From Pristionchus mayeri (Eukaryota; Nematoda; Chromadorea; Rhabditida; Neodiplogasteridae), in NCBI GenBank assembly GCA_036245805.1, contig BTRK01000004.1:16616001-16680000 (forward strand): a DNA stretch of 64,000 nucleotides, read 5' to 3'. Below the pieces are notes generated by a model that worked only from the letters and a program-made list of their open reading frames with translations, had not been told where the DNA came from and searched no databases. The translations under genes and the position numbers were made by a program. This document shows positions 11,335 through 22,300 of this stretch, one piece after another (position 1 is the stretch's first letter; each line of letters opens with the position of its first letter).

Positions 11335-12380
11335 ACAGATATAAGAGCCCGTTTGCGTAAGAATCTGACAATTGTTGGCATGGACTAAAAAAGTCAAAAT
11401 CTCTGGAACTTTGTGATTTGGGGTAATCTGAATAGCTGAAGACGATAGGCATAGTCATTTTGCTCAGAAATCAGTCGTTGATCTCAGACGCCGTGACGTC
11501 GACATGTGCCAATTTCGCATATCTGAATTCCGGATACCGCTAAAATTAAGCCAAGATAATTTCCGGTGCAGAATTGGAAGACAATCGCGCCTGTACAAAT
11601 AATTTTTCATGAAAAATTAATACGAATTAGTAAAATTCAACTTTCTTGTACGTGCATAGTATTCGGGGAGACCAAAACCATTCCGACCGGCTTGAAGAGA
11701 GGAATCCAAATCTGTTTTTAAATATGGGAAAAAAACATCGCGGTAAGGTTAAAGGTGCAAAATAGTGAGCTGTGTTGTGTGCTAAGTCAGTGATCCCATC
11801 AGGTAGTGTTCGAGAGACAAGGGGAAGAGGAGAAAGTGCAGGCAGCGAGAGGAAGGGAAGAGGTCACGATACAGAGAGACGCGGGTAGATCAAGGGACGA
11901 ATTAATGTGATTGCTGACTTTGCACACAAACCAGTTCACTATTTTGCACCTTAAACCTTACCGCGATGTGTTTTTCCCATATTTAAAAACAGATTTGGAT
12001 TCCTCTCGTCAAGGCGGTCAGAATGGTTTTGGTCTCCCCGAATACTTTGCACGTATAAAAAAGTTGCATTTTACTAATTAGAATTAATTTTTCATGAAAA
12101 ATTAATTGAACAGGCGTGATTGTCTTCCAATTCTGCACCGGAAATTATCTTGGCTTAATTTTAGCGGTATCCGGAATTCAGATATGCGAAAATGGCACAT
12201 GTCGACGTCACGGCGTCTGGAGTCAACGACAAATATATGTCCAAAATGAATATGCCTATCGTGATCAACAGGCCAGATAACCCCAAATTGCACAATTGCT
12301 GCGATTCGACATGTTTTAACCTGTGCCAAATCTACTCGGATTTGTCCGATTCTTGCGCAAACGGGCTCATAACCACAAAA
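11335..12380. mobile_element. Large imperfect palindrome (foldback element)
   Basis: The left arm, about 11335-11775, is repeated as reverse complement in about 11930-12380. Landmarks include ATTAAGCCAAGATAATTTCC and its complement and the GAGACCAAAACCATTC pair. The outer ends share AGAGCCCGTTTGCG. The unpaired centre of about 150 bp is purine-rich. Arms differ by substitutions and small indels, so it is older than the palindrome at 48.3 kb. Frames inside it are mirror images and not genes. Confidence 0.75.
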
Positions 12381-13059
12381 GAGAGCGTATCGTTACTGTC
12401 AAAGCGCGTATTAGGTACACGAGAACACTGGATATCTACATCCGGACGAGCACACTAACGAATGATGATCACATACGACCGAATCGAGCTCATCCTGTCA
12501 ATAGGGGAATATTGCCAATTCTAGTTTAACCTGTTGTGATCTTCCCGAGACATGGCTAAACTCTGAATGCTCAATTGAAATACTTCATGAGTTCCCTAAT
12601 TTGGATGGGATATTGTAGTGCGCCGTCGTTTCGTTCGTAATTTCAATGCGAGATATGATGCCCTACCAAACAATGAGACTTGAACACCATTCAGACTTGA
12701 ACACTACTGAACTCAGACTAGGACTACACACGTTACTGTGAGAGTTTACTAATATTTCTCCCCTGATTAGCTCTTTTGTGTAATTATCATTGTTTAGAAA
12801 CATAAATAGTAGCCAACGAGGCCCTTTGAGAAGTAGGGCACGTTCCTATCTCTCACTACGACATCGCCACTGCTCTCCGTGCGTGTTATTGTTCACTTCC
12901 GAAGCAAGCAGAACCGTACAATTCGGGATGTATTTATTACCGGGGGAAATATGTACTCTTCTCTCGGAAAATCTTTATCGATGTTCCGTAACGTGAATTG
13001 TGATCACTTCGGATTTGACTGTTACCGTTTTGTTCAATCCAGAAAAGCTGGGCAATATT

Positions 13060-13310
13060 TTGGATGCTTTGTGACGCAGCGACTGAATTTTGGATAATTT
13101 CCCGGAATATCAAATGTTCTCACATTTTGGAATACCGCATTCGTTCGTATTTGTATGTAAAATTGTCCGACGGAATTGAGCATTGATATGGGCTGAAAAT
13201 TATCGATAATTCTGAAATAGAAATATAATTCTTACAATAATTAGCATTCTAATTGCTAATAGCAATGAATCCGGAAGGAATGAAACAGAAAAATACATCA
13301 TTAGAATTAG
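13060..13310. repeat. Dispersed repeat, copy 2
   Basis: This is a diverged counterpart of 5150-5440 in the same orientation, sharing GCTTTGTGA, CATTCGTTCGTATTTGTATG and GAATGAAACAGAAAAATAC. The flanks 12.4-12.7 and 13.4-13.9 kb hold no supported gene. Confidence 0.45.
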
Positions 13311-13945
13311 AACCAATAGAGGGTAGACGTAGAAGAAGGAAACAATGGCAGTCTGAGATAAAAACACGTTTAAATATTCTCAAGATCAGGATAACCTGTT
13401 GAAACAGCACGTTGATTACGCGCTTCTTCAATTGCGTCGTTCTCGAGTCAAGCGCTTTCTTTACGATGTGTTCCGTATACCCGGGTTCCCTCTCTCACAA
13501 ACCTGGCTGTTGAGAAACCGCACAGATGTGCCAATTAGGAAAGTGCGCAAAGGAGCAATAATGATGATAGACAGCATAATAGTCCATGCAACTGAATGCA
13601 AATAATGTAGTTATTCGATAGTAGCTCGAATAGTCAAACCATTTCGGAAAGGGCCCATTCGTCTTTCGTCTCCGTAAATCAATAATCCGCCTGGTCTCTG
13701 CGCAAGCCAGGTGATATTATTGGTCTGTTTATGATATTTATATTATTGAACAATGTGTTGAATTCTCACCTGTAGAATATCAAATGAATCAGCCACATTT
13801 CCTTTGCTAAGAAACGCAGCGATACCGTCACTCCAGAGGACAACGTATACTGCTGCTACAAACACAATTCGTGTCCTGAAAAATCGATCTTGGAAAGTTC
13901 CCTTTTCAGGTTGCACTAACGCCTACGCAACCCCATCGTGCAAGT

Positions 13946-14690
13946 TTAAAGTCTTGCAACCGGGCACTGCTTCGCGGTTATGCTGCTATACACAGAAAAG
14001 CTCTTAGAAGTGCCCGTAACTTTACCTTTCTTGCTGTTTACCTCATTTTGAAGTGGTATTTGTTGGTCGGGGGAAGGATCTGCTGATGCATCATTAGGAG
14101 CATGAACAAGAGAATAGCCACGGCATGAATCATGAAGACTATTTCGATGAACTGAAACGAAAACAAACCCAATTATCGGGACAAGAATAGTGGGCAGCAA
14201 CCATGTGTCTTAGGGGTAGCTAAGAATCTTACTAAGATCATTATATGGTCCATTAAATTATAATTATCAATATCCATTGTACTAGTAAGATGAGTCGATT
14301 TTGAAGCAAGCCGCCCAAAAAGGCACTTGAAAACACATGCACCATTGAGATGGATGAGAAGGTGCTGCAGAATATGCCCTGACAGTAGAAGATAGGGTAA
14401 GGCAGGATTGGATAGACTCGTAAGAGGAATGCCGCCCAGAAGTCGTGCAGAAACATTTGAATCTCAATTACATGCGGTTATCGAAAAATGATTCTTATCT
14501 CACTTGGTTTATGAGAAACCCGGTCCTGAGAGCACGAGAAATGTTTCGCGAGTAACGGAGAAGGATGAACAGAGCCATGGCATGCATAGGAATTGTGACA
14601 ATACCAAAAGCGAGTTGAAATCTGGAATGGCGAATTTAGAGCCTGGCATGGAAACAAGAAACCTCATCGATAACTGGATTCCGTAATCAT
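13946..14690 (-). CDS. 7TM chemoreceptor-like gene (Srh/Str type), partial model
   Basis: At least three minus-strand exon-like segments encode hydrophobic 7TM pieces. About 14655-14515 has TIPMHAMALFILLRYS, the helix and cytoplasmic turn that in Srh receptors precedes the first loop. About 14456-14290 has WAAFLLRVYPILPYPIFYC. About 14152-14038 begins after a TTTCAG acceptor with FIEIVFMIHAVAILLF and ends at a GTAAAC donor. The order along the strand fits one receptor gene. The true start, the terminal exon and any missing helices were not resolved, so it may be a pseudogene. These receptors detect environmental chemicals in sensory neurons (family knowledge). The subfamily call is tentative. 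Confidence 0.45.
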
Positions 14691-15689
14691 TATCTTCAGA
14701 AAGACCATAGCCTCTCGTAGGTAGCATTTATTGTAAAATGGTAATTCAGTCGAATAATATGAATCGGAGAGATACGACGGCTGTTATTGTAATGGAGTAT
14801 AATCCGAACACAATAGTTTGTAGTTGAGCACTAGCTGGCACTATATTTATGGAAAGTAGTCCTGCTAATGATCAAGTACTTGTGATGCGGAACTGAGAAT
14901 TGTAAAGAAATCGGGTTCGAATGTCGTGCAATAACGAAGGCGGGATGTCTATCAACGCGCCTTATTCGCCCTTTTCCCAATGTATCGCTTGTTGTATTTG
15001 TCTGAGAGAACCAATTTTGATGAGAATGCAATGGTTCCAACAGTGATAAGATCTGTCTGCATGAGGAGCCATTTATTTCAAGATAACTATGCGATTTGAG
15101 AATAGCCTATTCAAATGGAAGTTCGGACTAGAACATGCGAGGAGTAAACATAAGTGATCGAGGTGAAACGACAATACGGCATATTGATTTTCAAAGCTCA
15201 GAGGAGACCATAAGATATTCCCTGTTGTTTAGGTAAAATGAATCCAATGAATATCCATTCTGTTCTCCCCGACATGCCTGTATTCTTGAAGTCACGGTTA
15301 TATTTCATTCATTTATTTGTATTTGTGCAATGCAAATTTTACAGAAATATTCGCTTTACATATCAATACAGGCACTTTGGGTGTCATGCATATTCACCCT
15401 TCTTATCAATTTCAGTTTGTGAGTGTAATTTGCGTTCGAAATTTCCCGCTTACTTTAGCAGAACTAACAGTGGACAATTCCTCAGTGCGGGAAGCGAACC
15501 ACGAAAGAGTATGCAACGATGTCAAGAGCCAATAACATAAGTGTAGCGAATACACATCAAAATTGTGCCGATTTTGTCAGCATCTAAGTTCGTATTGGGT
15601 ACGCGATAAAACGTAAGAGCTTGTGACTCCATTCGATGCGTGTGAGATACTTTATTCGATACTTCTGAAACCACTTTCAATTATCAGAA

Positions 15690-17160
15690 CTATGAACTCC
15701 AATGATTGGATTTTGTTCATTATTCCTCGTATACGTCCAACTGTTTTCCAATATTTTATCCAATGAATTCTGGTTTGTTACTAGTCAACCATTTCATTTT
15801 CGAATTTTGCCCAGTTTACCATACTTTCTCCTCGTATTCACTGTCAAACCCGACGTTTTTATAAAGAATTTTTATGCAATATTGCAGGAGATTCGTCTAA
15901 TGTCAACTGCCGAATGCGCACTTTTTCGTGAGATATCATTGAATGTGGAATATCAAATTATCATGGGGCTCAAAGGAGTCATCTGGCTCACTGGAGTATT
16001 CGCAATGTGCTATCAGTGGCACAAACAGGTGCGATATTTTCACAAGTGTGTTAAGATAATCCTATTCAGGGAGTTCGATTTCTTGTTCACGAGAATACCA
16101 AAGTTATCTTCAAAGTATATTACTTTTCACATTTGTATGCCGCAATCGAGTTTGCAACGTTTTACCTTCTGGATCTTGTCCGGTATCGTCAACCACCATA
16201 GAAAAATGATAATACCAACATAGGCTTCGTTTTGAGTGCTTTGTCGTCAACTTTCAAACTGTTCTGCTGTCAAGGTAAAATATTTGAAGTAATAGTTAGT
16301 ATTCAGGCCGAATTGAAGGGGAATGGCGATATGTGCGATACTAGCAGCACACCGCGTTATTATGCTTATCTGTTTGGAAAGACTATACGCAGCTTTGTTG
16401 CCAGCGAAATTTGAGACTCACTCGAGCAAGCGAACGGCGTTGACGATTGCCTTGACTGTGGTAATGTGGTATAAACTTTGTGAGACTTAACTGCAATCAA
16501 ACCGCTGTAGAATGATTTGGAAATTGCAGATGCTTGTATTCTGGTTCTACACAATGTATTCCCTATCTAATGGCTTTAAACTCTTCGGAACTCATACCGT
16601 TGTATTTCTAGAGTATAAAATAGATGAGAATGCGGAACATTTGGGGGTTAGTAAAGTTGCACTCACAATATATTCAACAGTAATCGCAATGTTGTAGAAA
16701 GTTGTACTCATCTCGAGTTGTGCCGATGTTGCATCGCTCATTTTATTTGCATCTGATTTCTATCTGAATTACATCAGAAAACCCAGTTTACTCAATTCGT
16801 CGCTCTCCATTTCCTACCAGGTGCTCGTCTGTCAGATTGGCGATGTGAACGTTTTCCAGCGCTCGGACAATCGGCGCGTAATTCTCCTGCTTCTGCCTAT
16901 CGAAATCTCGGAGACAATTCTTTCTCTAATCACCTTAATAGCCATCGCATTCCAAAACAAGGTATTTTTTTATAAAATATTAAAATATACAACAATTTAC
17001 GGAATTATTTGAAGTTCGTAGACGCTTCATTGTCAATGCATCGGATTGCGTACAACGAACTGGCGACTGTTCCTTCCATGATATTTCCACTATTGCTCTC
17101 TATCATAATCGAATTTCGCGGTGCGAGAAGGTTGATACAAAATTATTTTACGATATGAAA
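15690..17160 (+). CDS. 7TM chemoreceptor-like gene (Sre/Sra type), provisional exons
   Basis: A series of plus-strand exons encodes membrane helices. Exon 15888-16028 has MGLKGVIWLTGVFAMCYQW. Exons 16226-16275 and about 16308-16460 follow; the latter includes HRVIMLICLERLYAALLP then KFETHSS, the helix III/loop pattern (ER..A...P..FE) seen in nematode Sre/Sra-class receptors. Further hydrophobic exons lie near 16536-16660 and 16800-16962, the last with ISETILSLITLIAIAF. A final segment near 17036-17140 has MIFPLLLSIIIEFRGARR. The N-terminal exon and some junctions are uncertain. No clear inactivating change was seen, but frame continuity was not proven across every intron. Confidence 0.5.
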
Positions 17161-17427
17161 ACATATCTCGTTTAGATCTAGAGTGCCCGTGACGAATTCC
17201 GTTGGAGCAGCGGACCATTTCTCCAGCCTCAGACTTGCTTGGGAAGCGTACGACGTAGCACACGGACACTCAGCCAGCTAGTCATCGCCTTTTCAATCTC
17301 CACATTATACCACAATTTCAATACTCAAATCAGCATATCATCACTTTTGCATGGAGAATGAACGGTGAAATTGAGAGGATTTATTTTTTGAAAAAATAGA
17401 AATATTATGGAAATATTTGTTTCTGTT

Positions 17428-17679
17428 TAAAGGAGGAGTAAATGCAAACGCGCGCTTGGTTGGAATATGTTTCACCTAGTGACACGCTCTCTTCAAGCCG
17501 CGTGCTATCTCGCCCCCTTCCCTGAGCTTTCCCTGATCTGGTTCCCAGCCAACTAGCTACAACTCTGTTCGGAATGGAGATATCAATGTGAAAATTTCGG
17601 AGCTTCTTATCGTTGTGCAGCTCTAGGCCGTGCATGTGATAGCTTCAAAAATTGAATTTTGAGTTTACTCCTTCTTTAA
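17428..17679. mobile_element. 252-bp MITE with TTAA ends, copy 1
   Basis: The element begins TTAAAGGAGGAGTAAA and ends with the near reverse complement TTTACTCCTTCTTTAA. A 251-bp relative sits at 41781-42031 in a helicase intron. Both copies are bounded by TTAA, the target of piggyBac-type transposases (family knowledge). The assignment is inference because no transposase is present. Confidence 0.75.
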
Positions 17680-19367
17680 CACGTGTATCACGAGTCAGTG
17701 GATGAAAAATCACACCCTCGGGAACATTTTCAAAAAAATTGTATCCGATTCGATACTAGTAATTAGTTTTATGCCGAAAAGCCGCACAATCATCTAGGCT
17801 ATCGGTCGTGATGCGTGAATACGGCGTCCGTTTCAAAAATTATTTATCGAAATCATGATTTGAGTTACTGAGAAGAATTATCGCTAAGGCCAACCGGACT
17901 CTTTAACAAAGAAGTTGATGTGAATCTGTATTGCACACTTCAAGTGGAACATTCTCCGATGGTTGCACTTGGAGAACATTGCATTACTGGCTATCACTTC
18001 CATCTCTCTTGATGGATTACCCGACTCGTTTCCTGAAAAGAAAATCATGATTCGTCATACGCCGTGCAATCTCTCTGCACTCAATGGATCCAAAAACTTA
18101 CACGGCATCTGTAGCTTACAGCCCGATTCACTTATTTGTATGCTGAGAATACCCGAGTCGGTGCTGTTTCTAAAGTATGATTTTGAAATAGTGGTAAGTC
18201 TACATTGTGAGCCCCTCGAGTGTGCGAGACCTTTTACAGTCGCCAAGATACGACTATATAGTGAAATACTTTACAGTTTTTTGCCACTATTGATTAACTA
18301 TTATTTCATTAATTTACCTTTTCTGGGACGATGCTTTGTGGGTCGAGTTTAGTCCGACGTTTCCCTCCGCTGTCTGCTTCTCGTTTCCCACTGTGTAGGG
18401 GCAATAGCGAACCATTCCGATGATCTGAAGACAATTCATTAATTTGTGGAACGGAAACGAGGCACACTGACACTGAGCATATTGCACGGGAGTTCCGTTT
18501 GAGTGATAATGAGTTGATGGTGAGTCAAGAAGGAGTGGATCTGGTGTGTAGATCGTATTCGTACTTCCTACCTTTACAGTCGGGACGGGTTATATAGGCG
18601 AATCTCATCACGTCACTTTGACAACATCACTTCAACCGAAAACAGATTAATTGATGTATTGCACTTCTGCGGCCGGAGAACTCTGTCGTCATTTTGCGAT
18701 TTTGCAGACGAATTTCGATCACAGTTGCATGGATGAGAATACAAATTTACAGCTTAAGCAGAAAAAATGTCGTTGTATCTTATTGATTGAATGCTTATTA
18801 GGAAACAACATTAAGTATGCGAATTACTGAATGCGCAGTTACCCAACCTTTTCAATACAATATCGTCCGTTGCTTGCAATTCGGCTTCAATTCGATTCCA
18901 TCGACCAAACACAGATTCTAGGAAAATATCCAATTATGGATTTCATTGTTTTTCGGTTTCACGAAGACAATCTCACTTTCACTCATACAGTGCCCAAATA
19001 TCTCCCTATGTATTATCATTATAGGTTTTTGGTTGTTCACGTAAAATGTGCCTTGTTGAATTCAAAGGTACAGAATGGAACGACACAACTGCTGATAAGG
19101 ATGTTTTGCACAGTGTCTCTTGCCTCGCTTTCTTCACTTCCCCTTCGATCAAACAACAAAGTACGGCGCGTCCCCTTGTCGCCCCGGTGAAGAGAAGAGA
19201 GCGATCAGAGACGAGGTGGATTTTGTAGTCGCCTTGCAACCCGCTCCTCCTCCCTCAAACCCCCGAACTATTGATAAGTGATAACGGCCACATGTGCTCG
19301 TAGTCTTACTTCAATTTACCTTTTGTCACAGAGTTTCAACATTGTCGTTTTCAGAAAAATCATCCAA
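17680..19367. other. Intergenic with weak gene signals
   Basis: A minus-strand frame starting at an ATG near 18411, just downstream of a TTCAG acceptor and ending at a GTAAAT donor near 18319, encodes about 32 residues (MVRYCPYTVGNEKQ...). A TATATAAC lies upstream at about 18589-18596. No following exon could be found, so no gene is called. The plus strand has an exon-like frame at about 17963-18192 without recognisable domains. Confidence 0.35.
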
Positions 19368-22300
19368 ATGTCGAATCATCTCATCCAAGCCGGAGACAAT
19401 CCGGATCTGACCAAGGTGAGCAAACAAAATCATATCAATTTTCGGTGCGTTTTAGGAGAGGAAAGCGGCGACTTTCAACACCGATGAATTGTGTGCTTTC
19501 GTGCATGGATCGAAGGAACACGTAGAAAGGAGACGCGAAATATCGAAAAGGGTGAACAACTTTCGTTAGAAAATCTAAAGATTCATTATGCAGCTATGAA
19601 TAGTAAGTAAAAACTGGATATTGAAGGTTGCTTCGGATCCCGATCTGTGCAATCCAACAGCACTCGAATTTCTCAGCCGCGAGAACCGATTCGAACAACA
19701 AGCCAAGAAGGTGCAGTGCACTCCATATTTTCGTCAATAGTTTTCCTTGCACAGACTCGCATGCTGATGTCGAAAGTGCACGATCTCGTCGACGTGACCA
19801 ATCGAGACGAAATGAGCCATCTTTCCAAGTTTGATCTACAACAATTTTGCTGATCAGTGTTCCATTCAGTGAGGTCTTCGGCATCGAAGGATTTCCGCTA
19901 GCGCTCCACTTTATGGCATTCGTTCCTGTGATTCAAGGACAAGTGAGCAGCTGAATTTAGCCAATTAGTTATTAAAAATAATGATATCCCAATAATATTA
20001 TTCAGGGAGACGCGGACATGGTGGAGGAAATACTTCCTCGCGCTTTGAGTCTCCAGATTATCGGCGCTTACTCACAGACTGAGATGGGGCATGGTGAGCA
20101 TCATCTCGAGTCTATGAATATTCCATTCCGTTCATACTTATTTGACGTCTTTATTCTTGTTTTTCACTATATTTCAGTATTCAAGGGTCATTTTCGAGAG
20201 AGAGAGTCCTTGAAGGTTCCAATTTGCGAGAACTCGAGACGACGGCTACTTACGACAGGAACACGGAGGAGTTTGTGATGCACACGCCGACCAGAAGCGC
20301 CGTGAAGTGGTGAGAGTATCGCCTTTTTGAATGCAAAACGTTAATCATAAGAGGATACCTGAAATATTAGAAGTTATATGGATCTACGCATTTGAGGGGC
20401 ACTAGGTCGGATGATCACCGTCGGATGATAACCAAAAAATGGATCCTTCTGTAGAACTTCCACAGTAGGTTCCCAAAGTGTCAAAAATGATTCTGTGAAA
20501 GTTCTACCGAATTGTCCATTTTTTGGTTCACATCCAGTAGGTTATCATCCGACCTAGTGTCATTTGAGGTGGCCAGGGAACCTCGGGAAGATCGCGACCT
20601 ACACGACAGTAACTGCGCAGCTAATCATCGACGGAAAGAACTACGGACCGCACAATTTCCTCGTACAGACAAGAAGCGAAGTGGACCACAAACCACTGCC
20701 CGGTTCGCGTATTTCCCATTTTAGAAGGCAACGGATCCCACTAATTAAAATTTGCATAACACGTATGGGTGTGAAATAGGGGGGAGCGTTGGTAAAGATA
20801 CAACTAATAATTTTAATTAATCTATTGCAAAAATATCAATAACCTAATTATAAGCTGGGTTCAGGCATCACAGTGGGCGACATTGGCTCGAAGATGGCAA
20901 TCAACGGCGTGGATAACGGATTCCTCGGCATGGATCATGTGCGAATTCCGAGGAAGTGGATGCTGATGAAGCACTCCAAGGTAATCATTCTTTCAATATC
21001 ATTGAAGATGCCAAAGATCAGAGCAGCGTAATCGTGTTTCCTGCTTCTTGACTGCTTTATTACCAAATTAAGGATAGGTTTGACTTGCAGTGGGCACGAT
21101 ATTGGCTACTAATAAACTCCTTCCCGTTGGTTTGTAGGTGGCGCCGGATGGCACGTACACACCTCCCATTCACTCGAAACTCAGCTACGGCTCAATGGTG
21201 AGTCCAACGATACTTCTGCCCTTTCAATACATCGTCCTCTCAGGTGTACATTCGAGCCCAAATGATCAGTCTCCTCGCTAACAGCCTTAGTACTGTGAGT
21301 TGAAACAAAATTAGGCTAATAATTGATAACCACGCTAAAAACCGGATCGACAAAAAAGTTGAGAACTAGGAACAATTTAGGCGGTAACTGTGGCAGTTCG
21401 CTACTCAGCGGTGCGAAGACAGGGACGCATCGAGAACGAGTGAGTAATCCAGCAATTGTTTTGTAATCGTTAATGTTTACCCACGTCTATCCCATCGTTG
21501 CACATCATGAATAGGATCAGTAAAGTTTTGATAATTGTTCCCATTTTAGTCGGCCCGAGGTGCAAGTACTCGACTACCAGACTCAGCAGTACCGACTGTT
21601 CCCGCAGGTTTGAATGGGGGTACCACAGTCGATCCTAACATCGACCGGTCTAGCCGGATTCACCTAGCGTATTCGTCTCATAACTATACAATATATTTAC
21701 GTAGCTGCATCGTTATAATTCGAGCATATCAAAGCCAATCAGATTGCGCTGGCATATGCGTACATCTTCACTGGACTCGAGGTGAAGAAACTCTACCAGG
21801 AAGCGATGGAAGAGCTCGACAAGGGTGAAGTGAGTAAAATAATACTCGAGAAAAACCCTAGCATTTTTGTACTCACACGCGGAATTAGATGTTTGTGCAG
21901 CATTTTCAACAATTACATCTCTCTCTAGACCGATCTGCTACCGGACTTACATGCCATCACCTCGGGACTTAAATCCGTTGTGTCATTTGGTGTGAGTGCC
22001 TTACTTTCGAAGTAACCGTGCTGTTGAATTCGATACACTCTAAACTTGCAGAGTGGCAATGCGGCTGAGCAGTGCAGGATGGCCTGTGGAGGACACGGTA
22101 GGCCTTTTTCAAGCTGGATGTTTCAAAATAACTTGTCCTTGAAGAACGTTGTGAAGTAGTGCATGTGGAGCATTTTTTTAAATTTCCGCTTGAAATATGC
22201 GCAATCAGAGAGAGATTGACAAAGAGAACAATTGCAGGTTTCTCGGAGGCGTCAGGGCTGCCCAAGTTGTACGGCACGATCATCGCAGGATGCACGTACG

